Of a stretch of 64,000 bases of DNA, positions 34,709-43,854 are shown piece by piece. Numbering within the stretch: the first letter of the stretch is position 1; every line of letters begins with the position of its first letter. Under the pieces are notes generated by a model. That model made no database searches. It saw only the letters and a program-made list of their open reading frames with translations, and was not told where the DNA came from. The position numbers were made by a program, and so were the translations under genes. The stretch comes from Streptococcus suis. GTDB taxonomy: Bacteria; Bacillota; Bacilli; Lactobacillales; Streptococcaceae. The DNA lies in contig CP025095.1 in assembly GCA_002831545.1 (NCBI GenBank), forward strand, positions 2,356,001-2,420,000. Reading direction: 5' to 3'.

Positions 34709-35872
34709 CTACTTCTTCAGTTGTTTATAAATCAAGCCTGCGCTTATCAAGGCACAGCCGATGGCGTAAATGCCAAAGGCTCCTGTTGGGGTTGGGTTGA
34801 GTTTTTCCAGATAAGTCGGCAAGATGGCAGATGTGGCTCCGCCGATATTGCAGCCCATAAGGACGATTGTCATGACTGCATTTAGCAAGGCCTTCGGCGC
34901 TCGGTCTGTTACCTGACTAAAGACAATGGTTAGAATGATGCTGTAGAAAAATCCTGACACCATGCCACTGAGTCCCAGCACCCAGAGATTATCCGCAAAG
35001 GCAATGCCGACAACCGCGAGTCCAAAGACCACGTAGGAAACCGCTAAAAGCCAGCCCTTCAAACGACCAACCAGGCTACTAAAGACCGTCCCTGCCACAA
35101 TCCCCATGACCTGCATAAGACTGAGAATGAGACTGGCTTGCTGAGCAGTGCCGATGCCCTTGGCTAAAACAATCTGAGGGATACGAATGGTCAGGAAGGT
35201 ATTGACATTGATAACAAAGAAGGCTAGAAAGGCTAGGTAAATCCCCATCATCCACATGGTCTTGCCCAGTTTGACCTTGGGCGCGTTCTCCTCAACCTTT
35301 ACCTCCATGCGAGCCAGCAATTCTTCCTTGGGAACAAAGAGAAGGAAGAGAGCCAAGATGACCAAGGCAAAAAGATAGACCAAGAAGGCAGATTGCCAAC
35401 CAAACTGGGTCAACCAACCGACAAGGAGGGTAAGCCCTGCGCTTCCCAAAACCTCTGCTGAACCACGCAAGCCCATCATCTGCACCCGTTCCTGACCGGT
35501 GAAAAAATTACCGATGATATTAATAGCACGCGCATTGATCAAACCAATCCCCAAACCAAGCAAGATACGAGCCAATAAAATCAGAGGATAAGCGGTTAGA
35601 AACACCGGTAAAGCTCCACCGATTGCCATCAACAAGAGCCCTACAATGATAATCTTTCGTTCAGACAAGAAACGGACAACCAAGCCATTCATCAAGAGGG
35701 CAGCCATAATAGCAAAAGAGGTCACCGTAATTAAGTTTTCCACCTGGGCCGCTGCAATTCCCTGCTGGGCAAAATGCTCAATCATCTGTGGAATAGCTGG
35801 CGAGACAGCAAATGTCGAAACCAGCATGGTGGATAGGGCCAGCAAACTGGCTTTTTCTAAAATTCTTTTCAT
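34709..35872 (-). CDS. Major facilitator superfamily transporter
   Basis: A 387-residue 12-helix MFS protein. The start MKRILEKASLL at 35872 follows AAAGGGAGAAA. The motif-A-like loop VVRFLSERKIIIVG lies between helices 2 and 3, and RILLGLGIGLINARAINIIGNFF is motif C-like, which is common in drug or sugar efflux pumps. The substrate cannot be told. It is a single-gene unit divergent from def. Confidence 0.82.
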   Translation of the reverse strand: MKRILEKASLLALSTMLVSTFAVSPAIPQMIEHFAQQGIAAAQVENLITVTSFAIMAALLMNGLVVRFLSERKIIIVGLLLMAIGGALPVFLTAYPLILLARILLGLGIGLINARAINIIGNFFTGQERVQMMGLRGSAEVLGSAGLTLLVGWLTQFGWQSAFLVYLFALVILALFLLFVPKEELLARMEVKVEENAPKVKLGKTMWMMGIYLAFLAFFVINVNTFLTIRIPQIVLAKGIGTAQQASLILSLMQVMGIVAGTVFSSLVGRLKGWLLAVSYVVFGLAVVGIAFADNLWVLGLSGMVSGFFYSIILTIVFSQVTDRAPKALLNAVMTIVLMGCNIGGATSAILPTYLEKLNPTPTGAFGIYAIGCALISAGLIYKQLKK

Positions 35873-35964
35873 TTTTCTCCCTTTCAACGTTCGTCTTTTA
35901 CTAGTATAACAGATTTGAAAGCGAATGGATAGAAAAGTCCGACTTTTATTCTCTCCCATTTCAT

Positions 35965-35972
35965 GCTATACT
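35965..35972 (+). promoter_or_regulatory. Extended -10 promoter of def
   Basis: GCTATACT preceded by T forms a TGC-TATACT extended -10 box, 30 bases before the def start codon. The -35 region is poor. Confidence 0.5.
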
Positions 35973-36001
35973 TATCTTAACTATATTCAAAGGAGAGAAT
36001 C

Positions 36002-36616
36002 ATGTCTGTTATTGAACGATTGACAAAAGCTGCCCATTTGATTGACATGGATGACATCATCCGTGAAGGGCATCCAACCCTACGCCAGGTCGCTGAAGAA
36101 GTTGCATTTCCTCTATCTGATCAGGAAATTATTTTAGGCGAAAAAATGATGCAGTTCCTCAAACATTCGCAGGATCCTGTCATGGCTGAAAAAATGAAAC
36201 TCCGTGGCGGAGTTGGTCTAGCAGCACCTCAGATTGACGTTTCCAAACGCATCATTGCTGTCTTAGTCCCAAATCCAGAAGATGAGGAAGGCAATCCACC
36301 TGCCCAAGCCTACTCCCTCCAAGAGGTCATGTACAACCCTAAAATTGTGGCACATTCTGTCCAAGAAGCGGCTATGGAAGGAGGCGAGGGCTGCCTATCC
36401 GTTGACCGCGAAGTCCAAGGTTACGTAGTCCGCCATGCGCGCGTGACTGTTGACTACATGGACAAAAATGGAGAAACACACCGTATCAAACTCAAAGGCT
36501 TTAATGCCATCGTGGTCCAACACGAAATCGACCACCTCAACGGTGTCATGTTCTACGACCGCATTGACCCAGAACACCCATTTGCCGTTAAAGAAGGCAT
36601 GTTGGTAATTGAATAA
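36002..36616 (+). CDS. def: Peptide deformylase
   Basis: A 204-residue class II deformylase that removes the formyl group from nascent proteins. The three metal-site motifs are present: [16 protein letters not shown] with the metal cysteine, and [12 protein letters not shown] with the HExxH. The start follows AAAGGAGAGAATC. Confidence 0.96.
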   Translation: MSVIERLTKAAHLIDMDDIIREGHPTLRQVAEEVAFPLSDQEIILGEKMMQFLKHSQDPVMAEKMKLRGGVGLAAPQIDVSKRIIAVLVPNPEDEEGNPPAQAYSLQEVMYNPKIVAHSVQEAAMEGGEGCLSVDREVQGYVVRHARVTVDYMDKNGETHRIKLKGFNAIVVQHEIDHLNGVMFYDRIDPEHPFAVKEGMLVIE

Positions 36617-36624
36617 ACATAAGA

Positions 36625-36656
36625 AACTGACTGAATTGATTTTCAGCCAGTTTTTC
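36625..36656. terminator. Terminator between def and the ABC permease gene
   Basis: AACTGACTGAA pairs with TTCAGCCAGTT (one mismatch), followed by a T run on the plus strand. The convergent gene ends just beyond. Confidence 0.8.
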
Positions 36657-36663
36657 TTTTTTT

Positions 36664-39006
36664 TTATGAAAATAGCAGAGCAAACTGCCTAAAAATTTCC
36701 TGCCCATCCAAAATCAGGTCTTGAAAGAGGAGATAGTCCAGCAGAGCCAGCAAACCAGCTAGTAGGATGAAAACCACTAAGCGGTTTGAAAACCGAACTT
36801 GCAAAAGATGATTGAGACTGACTAGCACAATTTCCAAGACAAGCAAGCCAAGCACCATCCACAAGAGATAAGGAGCATTTGGCAGGAACCAAGCCCAGAG
36901 TTCCTGTCCCCTCAAGAGTTCAAGAAAAATCCCCTTCTCCGAATGAGAAAGCAAGACAAGGCCATCTTCCAGATAACCAATTCCTCCGATCAGACTATTG
37001 ACTAGGAAAAGACTGACTAGAAAGAGCACTGTAAATCCTAGTGCCTGGCCCAGTCCCAGCAACCACTTGGTGAGTAAAACCTTGCGCAAATTCACAGGCT
37101 GGGTCTGATAGAGACGCCAGTTTTTCCCTGCAACCTCTACCGCCTTACCCCGACTGCCAAGCCAAACCGCCAGCAAGAGCACCACCAAATAGGTCGGACC
37201 ATCAAAAAGAGAGCGCAGGCTGCCGATACCCGACAAATCTCTGGAGCGGTCCCAAGAGGGATCGTCTACTGGAACCAAGGCATCATTGGTGTCAAAACGA
37301 TTTTCCAAGCTGGTCAAAATGACATCCTTGCCCCGCTTAGTTGCTGGCACCCCAGCCTCCATCAGCTGCTGCCAGTAATACTGACTGACCTGATTGCGGG
37401 TCTGGTAACGGCGAAGATTATCTACCGTCTGGCTGACCCCAATATCACCATTGGCAAAAGCCCTTTCCTCTCTAGCCCATAAATAGACCTGCTCTGCCCC
37501 CAGCATAGCAAGGTGACTGGCCGGCAGTGCCTGAGGTTTTTCCTGATAAACCTGCCATTGCTTGACATAGAGGTCCTTATAGATATGGTATTCCTGCAGA
37601 AGCTCCACTCTCAGCTCCAACTCCTCCTGATAGCTCGCGTCCTCTTTGACCAACTGCCTCAGACGGTTGATTTCCGACTGCAAACTCTCCACATAGACCC
37701 CATCCTGCTCATAGGACTGGGCAACCAACTCCATCGAAACCCTCTCCTCCTGGGCAACCTCTTGCTTTTCTAGTCCCGTCAGTAGGGAAAATAGCAGAGC
37801 TAAGAGCAAGTTTCCTAAGACGAGCCCTTTCCAAGTCTTGAGCCGACTAAGGATGAGTATTTCAAAAGACCAAACCTTGTCCAAACGCCCTGTGTCCAAC
37901 TCCTTCTGATGCCCCACGGTCAGGACCAGCCTTTTCTTTTCTGTCAGCACATAATAAGCAACGAAAAGCCCAATGGTCAGCAAGACGAAGACATCCACCG
38001 CTACAAAGACCTGTGAAAATGCACCTGTGTCTAAAAAACTCGGAAAGGCTAACAAAGGCAAAACTTGACCTGACCAACCAGCTACTGCACCAGCCTGATA
38101 GGAAAGAACCACAGCCAATAGTAACCCCGTCACCACAAATGTCAGCCGACTGGCTAACAAGTGGTCCAAAAATCCAAAAAGTAGGCGAACAGCTAGAAGC
38201 AAGACCAGCCAAAAACCAAGCAAGATAAGCCCGTAAAGCCAAGAGCCTATCAACTGACTCTGACCTAAAATCTCAAGAGGAGCTTGAAAACTAGATAAAG
38301 CCAACTGACCTGTCAGCCCATCATAGACCAGGATAAAAAGCAAGCTCAGCCCAACTGCAAAGAGTAGCGATAGCATGGAGGCAACCAAACGCCTGATCCC
38401 CTGCAAACTCAGACTATCCCACTGCCGCAACTGCCAAACTTGATGCGCCAGTGTCTTTTCTGACAGTTGATTGGCAAGTAGAAAACCAAGCACCAAAAAT
38501 ACAGGAAGAAAACCAAACAAACTTTCTAAGTAGGCTTGAACAATACGCCCTGTTGACCAAGCCTTGTTTTCAGGACCATCAGGCACTTGATACTCAATCA
38601 GCCAGTCATTCCATCTGGCCAAACGTTCGACTTCCGTTTGTGTCAAGGAATTCCGAGTTTGAAAAAGCTGTCGATTGCGGCTGATAAAATAATCCAGGTC
38701 TTGATACATGAGTTTGCGGTAGTTGGGGATAGCTTCAAACTTCCCCTCATCTAAGGCCTGACCGACACTTTCTATATCGGATTTCAAGCCCAGCATCCGC
38801 GGTGCTTCTTCTGTGCCCTCCTCAATTTTTATCTCTGCCAAGACACTGGCCAATTCACTCAGTTCTTTTTTATAGGTTTCCACATAGGTCGCTTGGTGGA
38901 CTTGGCGCTGAGAAATAGGAAGGTAGGCCAGACCTAGAAAACCCAGCAAGAGCAGGCAGTAGAGAGGCGACCAGAGGATTTTCTTGATTTCAAAGTTCAG
39001 CCTCAT
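36664..39006 (-). CDS. Large ABC transporter membrane subunit
   Basis: A 780-residue membrane protein coupled to the ATPase gene upstream (start and stop overlap by four bases). About 12 helices fall in two halves, each beginning with a helix followed by an extracytoplasmic region rich in Glu/Gln heptads that looks coiled-coil (about 30-130 and 430-520). It looks like a duplicated ABC-2-type permease. I do not recognise a named family. Export of a peptide, lipid or antibiotic is a guess from the ATPase type. Confidence 0.75.
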   Translation of the reverse strand: MRLNFEIKKILWSPLYCLLLLGFLGLAYLPISQRQVHQATYVETYKKELSELASVLAEIKIEEGTEEAPRMLGLKSDIESVGQALDEGKFEAIPNYRKLMYQDLDYFISRNRQLFQTRNSLTQTEVERLARWNDWLIEYQVPDGPENKAWSTGRIVQAYLESLFGFLPVFLVLGFLLANQLSEKTLAHQVWQLRQWDSLSLQGIRRLVASMLSLLFAVGLSLLFILVYDGLTGQLALSSFQAPLEILGQSQLIGSWLYGLILLGFWLVLLLAVRLLFGFLDHLLASRLTFVVTGLLLAVVLSYQAGAVAGWSGQVLPLLAFPSFLDTGAFSQVFVAVDVFVLLTIGLFVAYYVLTEKKRLVLTVGHQKELDTGRLDKVWSFEILILSRLKTWKGLVLGNLLLALLFSLLTGLEKQEVAQEERVSMELVAQSYEQDGVYVESLQSEINRLRQLVKEDASYQEELELRVELLQEYHIYKDLYVKQWQVYQEKPQALPASHLAMLGAEQVYLWAREERAFANGDIGVSQTVDNLRRYQTRNQVSQYYWQQLMEAGVPATKRGKDVILTSLENRFDTNDALVPVDDPSWDRSRDLSGIGSLRSLFDGPTYLVVLLLAVWLGSRGKAVEVAGKNWRLYQTQPVNLRKVLLTKWLLGLGQALGFTVLFLVSLFLVNSLIGGIGYLEDGLVLLSHSEKGIFLELLRGQELWAWFLPNAPYLLWMVLGLLVLEIVLVSLNHLLQVRFSNRLVVFILLAGLLALLDYLLFQDLILDGQEIFRQFALLFS

Positions 39007-39887
39007 GTCCCCTCACCACCTTCCTCCACGTAGAGATCACGGTAGAGGGATTCCATATAGTCGCTGGCTTTTGTAAGGCCCGCCACCTGCTGGATTGGAA
39101 TACGATCCAGACAGTCTAGTAAATCTCTCTCAGGCAAGAAGATTTCCACCAGACCCTGCTCTGCCTTTTTCCACAAGAGTTGAGGATAATCCCGTAAAAA
39201 TTCCTGAACCTGCTTGGAGTTTTCCACAGCAAGATGGTAATCATAATCCGCCGTCAACTCCACTTCTGTGGCAATCAACTTGCTGGACTTGAGGAAATAA
39301 ACCTGATTAGTCAGCTTCTCAATCTCCGACAAATGGTGGGAAGAAAGCAAAATGGCAACACCTTCTGCTTGTAGGTTTAGAAGAAATTCCCGCTGTTGAA
39401 TAATATTGGTCGGATCCAAGCCGATATGGGGTTCATCCAGCAACAAGAGCTTGGGCTTGGGAAGGACAGCCATGGCAAAGAGCAGCTTCTGCTTCATACC
39501 CATGGAATAGCCAGCCACCCGCTTTTTGACATAGTAGCCCATCCCCAATTCTTCCACTAACGCATCCACTTCCTTTTTCCCCAGCTTGTGGGTGGCAGCC
39601 ACATAGGTCAGATGGTCGTAACCCGTCAACTGTGGATAAAGGGCTTGGGCATCCAACATGACAGACATATCCTGAAAAATCGCTCGGTCACTATTAGGAC
39701 GACCATTGATGGTTACCGACCCACGGTCAGCGGTTTCTGTGTTGCTGATGATATTCAGGAGGGTGGATTTTCCCACACCATTGGGACCGACTAGGGCAAC
39801 CAAGTCCCCCGCTTGTAGCTCAAAGGACACGTAGGACAAGACCTGGTGGGCACCGTATCGCTTGCAGACATCAACTACTTTTAGCAT
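39003..39887 (-). CDS. ABC transporter ATP-binding subunit
   Basis: A 294-residue ATPase of the BcrA/YtrB type. Walker A GPNGVGKSTLLN is near residue 35, the signature region reads YSMGMKQKLLFAMA, Walker B is KLLLLDEPHIGLDP, and the switch is LSSHHLSEIE. The signature is SMGMK rather than LSGGQ, as is common in this branch. The ATG at 39887 has GAAAGGAGTTTCT upstream. About 80 extra C-terminal residues follow the core domain. Confidence 0.88.
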   Translation of the reverse strand: MLKVVDVCKRYGAHQVLSYVSFELQAGDLVALVGPNGVGKSTLLNIISNTETADRGSVTINGRPNSDRAIFQDMSVMLDAQALYPQLTGYDHLTYVAATHKLGKKEVDALVEELGMGYYVKKRVAGYSMGMKQKLLFAMAVLPKPKLLLLDEPHIGLDPTNIIQQREFLLNLQAEGVAILLSSHHLSEIEKLTNQVYFLKSSKLIATEVELTADYDYHLAVENSKQVQEFLRDYPQLLWKKAEQGLVEIFLPERDLLDCLDRIPIQQVAGLTKASDYMESLYRDLYVEEGGEGT

Positions 39888-39963
39888 AGAAACTCCTTTC
39901 TTTGGGAAATGGCAGGTTTTGTTTAATATAATAATATTAAATAAAAGTATCCAGAACAACAAA

Positions 39964-39990
39964 AAGTGGAAAGAAAGTGTCTCTCCACTT
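39964..39990 (-). terminator. Terminator after the secreted protein gene
   Basis: AAGTGGA, 13-nt loop, TCCACTT and TTTG on the minus strand. It closes the Rgg-linked operon, about 50 bases past its last stop codon. Confidence 0.75.
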
Positions 39991-40042
39991 AATAATACTT
40001 TACCCCAATATTACAACACATAAAATATTTAATTAATTTTTC

Positions 40043-40414
40043 TTAAAAATCAATTGATAAATATTTTTGACCTCCAAATAGATTGACAGCTCCCCAAGGA
40101 GAATTTACTCCTACACCAATTAATACCGAACCATTAGCTCTCTGTCCATAAGGAATAGAACTTGTCCAAGTTTTTCTGTCAGAAATAGTATTTGGAAACC
40201 ATGCCCAATCAGTAAAATACATATTCGTTACACTCCCAGATGTAGGATTAGAGTATCCAGAAGCATGGAAAGTTACATTAAGAACGTGTAACCCCGCTAG
40301 AGAATGACCATTTATATGTCGTGTTGCATTTACATAGCCCGCTGAAACAGGCTGAGCCTGAAAACAGATAACCAGTAAAGTTATCAAAATTGCTTTTAGA
40401 GAAAATTTTTTCAT
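40043..40414 (-). CDS. Secreted protein of unknown family, possible bacteriocin or toxin
   Basis: A 123-residue protein with a clear Sec signal peptide (MKKFSLKAILITLLVICFQA, cleavage likely after QPVSA at residue 25). The mature part of about 98 residues has no cysteine. It is rich in Gly, Asn, Ser, Thr and aromatics (FTDWAWFPN, VNSPWGAVNLFGG), which suggests a compact beta-rich extracellular domain. The ATG at 40414 follows AGGTAGGTG. It is the last gene of the operon after a MacB-like transporter, an arrangement like lactococcin-972-type clusters, but I see no lactococcin 972 sequence pattern. The region is AT-rich, suggesting acquisition. Confidence 0.72.
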   Translation of the reverse strand: MKKFSLKAILITLLVICFQAQPVSAGYVNATRHINGHSLAGLHVLNVTFHASGYSNPTSGSVTNMYFTDWAWFPNTISDRKTWTSSIPYGQRANGSVLIGVGVNSPWGAVNLFGGQKYLSIDF

Positions 40415-40423
40415 TAGAAACAC

Positions 40424-42478
40424 CTACCTATTCAATCTAATACAATCTACTGGGGATTTTTGACATGCCTTGTAAATCGGTAATAGTCCACTTGTGACAA
40501 TCACACCAAAGCTAACTAGAGGTAAAGTAATCACATTTAAAATCATAACTCTCACAATATCCCTTATGTCTAAATCTAACGAAAAAGCTAGCAGAACCAC
40601 TAATAAAAATGATACTAATAAAGCCATTGAACCGACCGATATAGCATATTGGACCAACTCTCTATAATAAAAACGTCTGACTGCCTTACTATTAAACCCA
40701 ATCGCTTTCAATATACCTACTTCTTCTTTACGAGTATTACTCACTTGGAAAAAAACGAAAAATAAACATAACCCCATAAGCAACAGGATGACTAGACCTA
40801 TATATGTCGATACTTTTCTGACATAAGCTAGGATATCTTTCAGACTCTGATAATCTTCTGCCGAGGAAACAATTGTTACACTAGGAAGTTGTTTAATGCG
40901 GTCTATTTCCTCAGAAACAGCTGTGCTATTTTTTATTTTTATATGATAGGCACTTGATTGCCAACTAGAGACCGATAGCCCTCCTAATACTTCTGGAAGT
41001 TCCTCGTCCTGTTGTAATTCCTGCTGCAAATGTAGCATTTCATCAGCCATCATGAAGAAACTATTGCCATAAATTGAATATTGGAAAGGGTAGGAATTTT
41101 TTAATATCCCAATTATTTTGAACTCTCTTCTCTGTTTAACGTAGATGTTGCCGTCACTATCTAGGATTTCCCCTGTATCAGTGGTCATTTCCCCTTCATA
41201 AAGAGCTACTGGTACATAATAATCTAATGTTATTCTTGGAAAAGTTCCCAACTCTGAAGATAAGTTTTGCGTTGCAATAAAACTTTCAGATACAATCAAT
41301 CCTTGTTTCGTAGCTCTATCAATATACTCGATATTTCTCTCGGTCATATTCGTTTGAAATAGTGGCTGTATGCTGTACGGAGAAGACAAAGTAATCGTTT
41401 TTCCATTAAGAGTTATTTCAGGATTGATTTGCTGAGTTGATTGTTCAGGATTTTCAAAAGTCAATCCTTGATAAGGAAATTCTAAGTACGGGGTGACATT
41501 CAAAATAGCCACTGAATCCGCTAAAAATTCCACCTCATCAGTCGTAAATGACAAGAAATCATCATAAACTTGTTTCCCCTTAATCCCCAAGTTGTCATTC
41601 ATGACTAAAAATCCATTTTCTAAAGAATTATCCAATAATTGCTGATAGTGAGACTGAAATAAACCAGTAATATTAAACATCATACTACTCAGGGCAACAA
41701 AGAAAATAAGTAAGCCTGTCACAATTTTGGAAATAGGGAATTTTCTCTTTGGTAAATCAATTTTTTGTTTGATCGAAAGATTGTAGATATCTCTGGCTCC
41801 CTCTTTTTTAAATGTATTTTTTTCTTCCTGTTCAATTCTTTGATCTAAAAATCTAATATGAACATCTCCGTATTTTATCACTTCATCATCATGAGAAACA
41901 ATAATGACTATTTTCTGATAATGATGTGCCAATTCTACTAAAAGATTCGTAATCTTCTCTCTATTCTCCTTGTCAAGCGAATTTGTGGGTTCATCTGCTA
42001 AAATAATATCTTTATCTGTAACAATAGCTCTAGCGATGGCAACTCTTTGTTCCTCGCCACCTGATAAATCATAAGGGAAAGTGTATTTTTTATCTAATAA
42101 ACCTAATTTTTTTAAACACTCATCCACTCTGTCATCTAAGTCATCAGCTTCACTTTGACTCTTGACTAACAATGCTAAATTATCATAAACACTGAACTGC
42201 CTTATTAAATTCTTTTCTTGGAAAATAAATCCAATATGTTGGGCAATGAAATTTGAAACTGCTTCCCCATCAGTCAAGTTAAGCGGATGACCATCGTAAG
42301 AATAACTCATATCTCCTAAATCAGTTGCTATTAGACCAATTTTGTTTAGTAATGACGACTTTCCAATACCTGAAGGGCCTGAAATCGTATATACGTTTCC
42401 TCTCTTAAACTGTAAAGAAGTCTCATTTAACAGGATTCTAGAACCATATCTAAGAATAATTCCATCAATCTCTAACAT
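40424..42478 (-). CDS. MacB-like ABC transporter, fused ATPase and FtsX-type permease
   Basis: A 684-residue protein. Residues 1-220 form an ATPase of the LolD/MacB class: Walker A GPSGIGKSSLLN, signature DLSGGEEQRVAIARA, Walker B DIILADEPTNSLD. A membrane helix near 250-270 is followed by an extracytoplasmic domain of about 290 residues. Three helices end the protein, near 565-585, 610-635 and 655-675. This is the MacB topology, used for mechanical export or for resistance to membrane-active peptides. The gene ends nine bases before the secreted protein's start codon. The start at 42478 follows GAGAGGAAACCT. Confidence 0.86.
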   Translation of the reverse strand: MLEIDGIILRYGSRILLNETSLQFKRGNVYTISGPSGIGKSSLLNKIGLIATDLGDMSYSYDGHPLNLTDGEAVSNFIAQHIGFIFQEKNLIRQFSVYDNLALLVKSQSEADDLDDRVDECLKKLGLLDKKYTFPYDLSGGEEQRVAIARAIVTDKDIILADEPTNSLDKENREKITNLLVELAHHYQKIVIIVSHDDEVIKYGDVHIRFLDQRIEQEEKNTFKKEGARDIYNLSIKQKIDLPKRKFPISKIVTGLLIFFVALSSMMFNITGLFQSHYQQLLDNSLENGFLVMNDNLGIKGKQVYDDFLSFTTDEVEFLADSVAILNVTPYLEFPYQGLTFENPEQSTQQINPEITLNGKTITLSSPYSIQPLFQTNMTERNIEYIDRATKQGLIVSESFIATQNLSSELGTFPRITLDYYVPVALYEGEMTTDTGEILDSDGNIYVKQRREFKIIGILKNSYPFQYSIYGNSFFMMADEMLHLQQELQQDEELPEVLGGLSVSSWQSSAYHIKIKNSTAVSEEIDRIKQLPSVTIVSSAEDYQSLKDILAYVRKVSTYIGLVILLLMGLCLFFVFFQVSNTRKEEVGILKAIGFNSKAVRRFYYRELVQYAISVGSMALLVSFLLVVLLAFSLDLDIRDIVRVMILNVITLPLVSFGVIVTSGLLPIYKACQKSPVDCIRLNR

Positions 42479-42490
42479 AGGTTTCCTCTC

Positions 42491-42595
42491 TTATATATGT
42501 TTATGCTTAGTAGATTTGCTAGAAGACCCCAATTTAAAATATGTTTCAGAGATAGTATCAAAACGAACCCTTACACTAAATATTGACATCCTCAT
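42491..42595 (-). CDS. Possible 34-residue cationic peptide
   Basis: A short open frame between the exported peptide and the ABC transporter. It begins MRMSIFSVRVRFDTISETY, ends SSSKSTKHKHI and has a clear net positive charge. It stops just before the transporter's ribosome site. Its own ribosome site is poor (GGGAG about 18 bases upstream). It could be a bacteriocin-like peptide or simply untranslated leader. Confidence 0.3.
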   Translation of the reverse strand: MRMSIFSVRVRFDTISETYFKLGSSSKSTKHKHI

Positions 42596-42615
42596 ATAGC
42601 CACTTTTACGGCTCC

Positions 42616-42741
42616 CTACCCCACCAGATGAGTGGCCGGCTGGGTTTCAAATGGATTTTCTTCTGGCAGACCAAAAATACGAATGACCGAGATAAGTAAG
42701 ACCAATATAGCAATTGTCGTACATACAACCTTCTTTTTCAT
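42616..42741 (-). CDS. 41-residue exported peptide, candidate Rgg pheromone precursor
   Basis: It has a basic start MKKKVV, a hydrophobic stretch from about residue 8 to 24, then a polar tail LPEENPFETQPATHLVG. This has the build of streptococcal peptide pheromone precursors, although the tail is longer than in classic SHP peptides. AGGAGG lies nine bases before the ATG. The gene is divergent from an Rgg regulator and co-directional with the transporter and secreted protein, so it heads that transcript. Identity as a signal is inferred from architecture. Confidence 0.62.
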   Translation of the reverse strand: MKKKVVCTTIAILVLLISVIRIFGLPEENPFETQPATHLVG

Positions 42742-42928
42742 CTTTCCCTTCCTCCTCTCTGATGGGATTTTTCTTGAATACCTCAACTCCTACCAAGAAT
42801 ATCGTTTCCGTTTTTCCTTTCTACCCGATAAAAATCGATGTATATTTTTATACCATTATGATATACTATTTTTACAAATATTGTCTATTTTGTTACATAT
42901 TTTCACAGTTTTTTGAAAGGAGTAGATT
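42742..42928. promoter_or_regulatory. Divergent control region of the Rgg cassette
   Basis: A very AT-rich 187-bp gap between the peptide gene and rgg. An inverted repeat GTATAT (42840-42845) / ATATAC (42861-42866) is centred near a leftward TATAAA at 42852-42847. The best leftward -35, TTGTAA at 42877-42872, is 19 bases away, which fits an activator-dependent promoter. The inverted repeat is a candidate Rgg site. Confidence 0.4.
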
Positions 42929-43789
42929 ATGCGGTGGGATTACGGAAGTGTGTATAAGAGCATTCGGAAAAGTAAACGTTTGAGTCAGGAGCAGATTTGT
43001 GGGGATTATCTCAATCGGACTACTTTGGTTCGTTTTGAGAAAAATCAGACTATTCCTAGCTATGAGCTCATGCGGTTCTTGCTCAAGCAGGTGGATATGA
43101 CCTTCGAGGAGTTTGAATACCTCTGTAACTACTACCAGCCCAGCCAACGCCAACAATTGCTCTATGATATAGATAATCTCAGAAATCCGACCACTAAGAT
43201 GATGGAGAATTTGATAAAGCGTTGCCAGGACCACTTGAACAAAGAACCAGATGATGGTCCTATCCGTCGAAAATGTCAACTTTTAGAAACTGTAGTGGCA
43301 ATTCGAAACAGTACCTCTTTCAATCAACTTTCCGAAGAAGCTGAAACCCTTTCTAAGCTCCTCTGGTCAGAATTGGAACGATATGACAACTGGTACCATA
43401 ACGATATTATCTTGGTCGGAACTCTTCTGTCTAAGATTTCTTCCCTTGATAGCCTTGAAGAAACTGCCAATCTTCTTCTTAAACGATTGGAAAAATACAA
43501 GGATTACAAGCGAATCCAGCCCACCATACTGTCATACTATCAGTCTCTTTCTTATTTTTTCTTGGAGCAAAAACAGTACAACAAGTCTACTTTTTTTGCC
43601 ACCAAACTCATGGACCTAGCCAAGCAGGAAAAACGCTATGACCAACTAGCCCGTGCCTATGTCTATCTAGGTATAGCCCAAAACAAGCAAGAACTGGTGG
43701 AAAAAGGGTTACAAATCTTGGAACTGACAGACGAGAAAAGGCTAGTCGACAACCTCCAATTTCTTATCAAACAGCACCAAACTGACTGA
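42929..43789 (+). CDS. Rgg/GadR/MutR family transcriptional regulator
   Basis: A 286-residue regulator. The N-terminal helix-turn-helix (YGSVYKSIRKSKRLSQEQIC) is followed by NRTTLVRFEKNQTIPSYELM, diagnostic of Rgg proteins. The rest is an all-helical TPR-like domain that binds peptide pheromones in characterised members. There is no conserved disulphide cysteine in the dimer region that I can point to. The start has AAAGGAGTAGATT. The divergent small peptide gene suggests a cognate signal. Confidence 0.87.
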   Translation: MRWDYGSVYKSIRKSKRLSQEQICGDYLNRTTLVRFEKNQTIPSYELMRFLLKQVDMTFEEFEYLCNYYQPSQRQQLLYDIDNLRNPTTKMMENLIKRCQDHLNKEPDDGPIRRKCQLLETVVAIRNSTSFNQLSEEAETLSKLLWSELERYDNWYHNDIILVGTLLSKISSLDSLEETANLLLKRLEKYKDYKRIQPTILSYYQSLSYFFLEQKQYNKSTFFATKLMDLAKQEKRYDQLARAYVYLGIAQNKQELVEKGLQILELTDEKRLVDNLQFLIKQHQTD

Positions 43790-43808
43790 AATCTCGGTCA
43801 GTTTTTTA
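43780..43808 (+). terminator. rgg terminator
   Basis: AACTGAC, 10-nt loop, GTCAGTT followed by T; it overlaps the last codons of rgg. Confidence 0.8.
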
Positions 43809-43819
43809 TGTGAGTACGA

Positions 43820-43842
43820 AAAAACGACCCTTTCGGATCGTT
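43820..43842 (-). terminator. Terminator after the YrdC-like gene
   Basis: On the minus strand AACGATCC-GAAA-GGGTCGTT is followed by TTTTC, a GNRA-loop hairpin. Confidence 0.8.
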
Positions 43843-43854
43843 CTACTTTATATC

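Noticed and set aside
40043..40414. Lactococcin 972-family bacteriocin
   Set aside because: The gene context is similar, but the mature sequence lacks the recognisable lactococcin 972 pattern, so only an unknown secreted protein is called.
40424..42478. Lantibiotic or nitroimmunity-type BceAB transporter
   Set aside because: BceB-type permeases have ten helices and a separate ATPase. This is a single chain with MacB topology and four helices.
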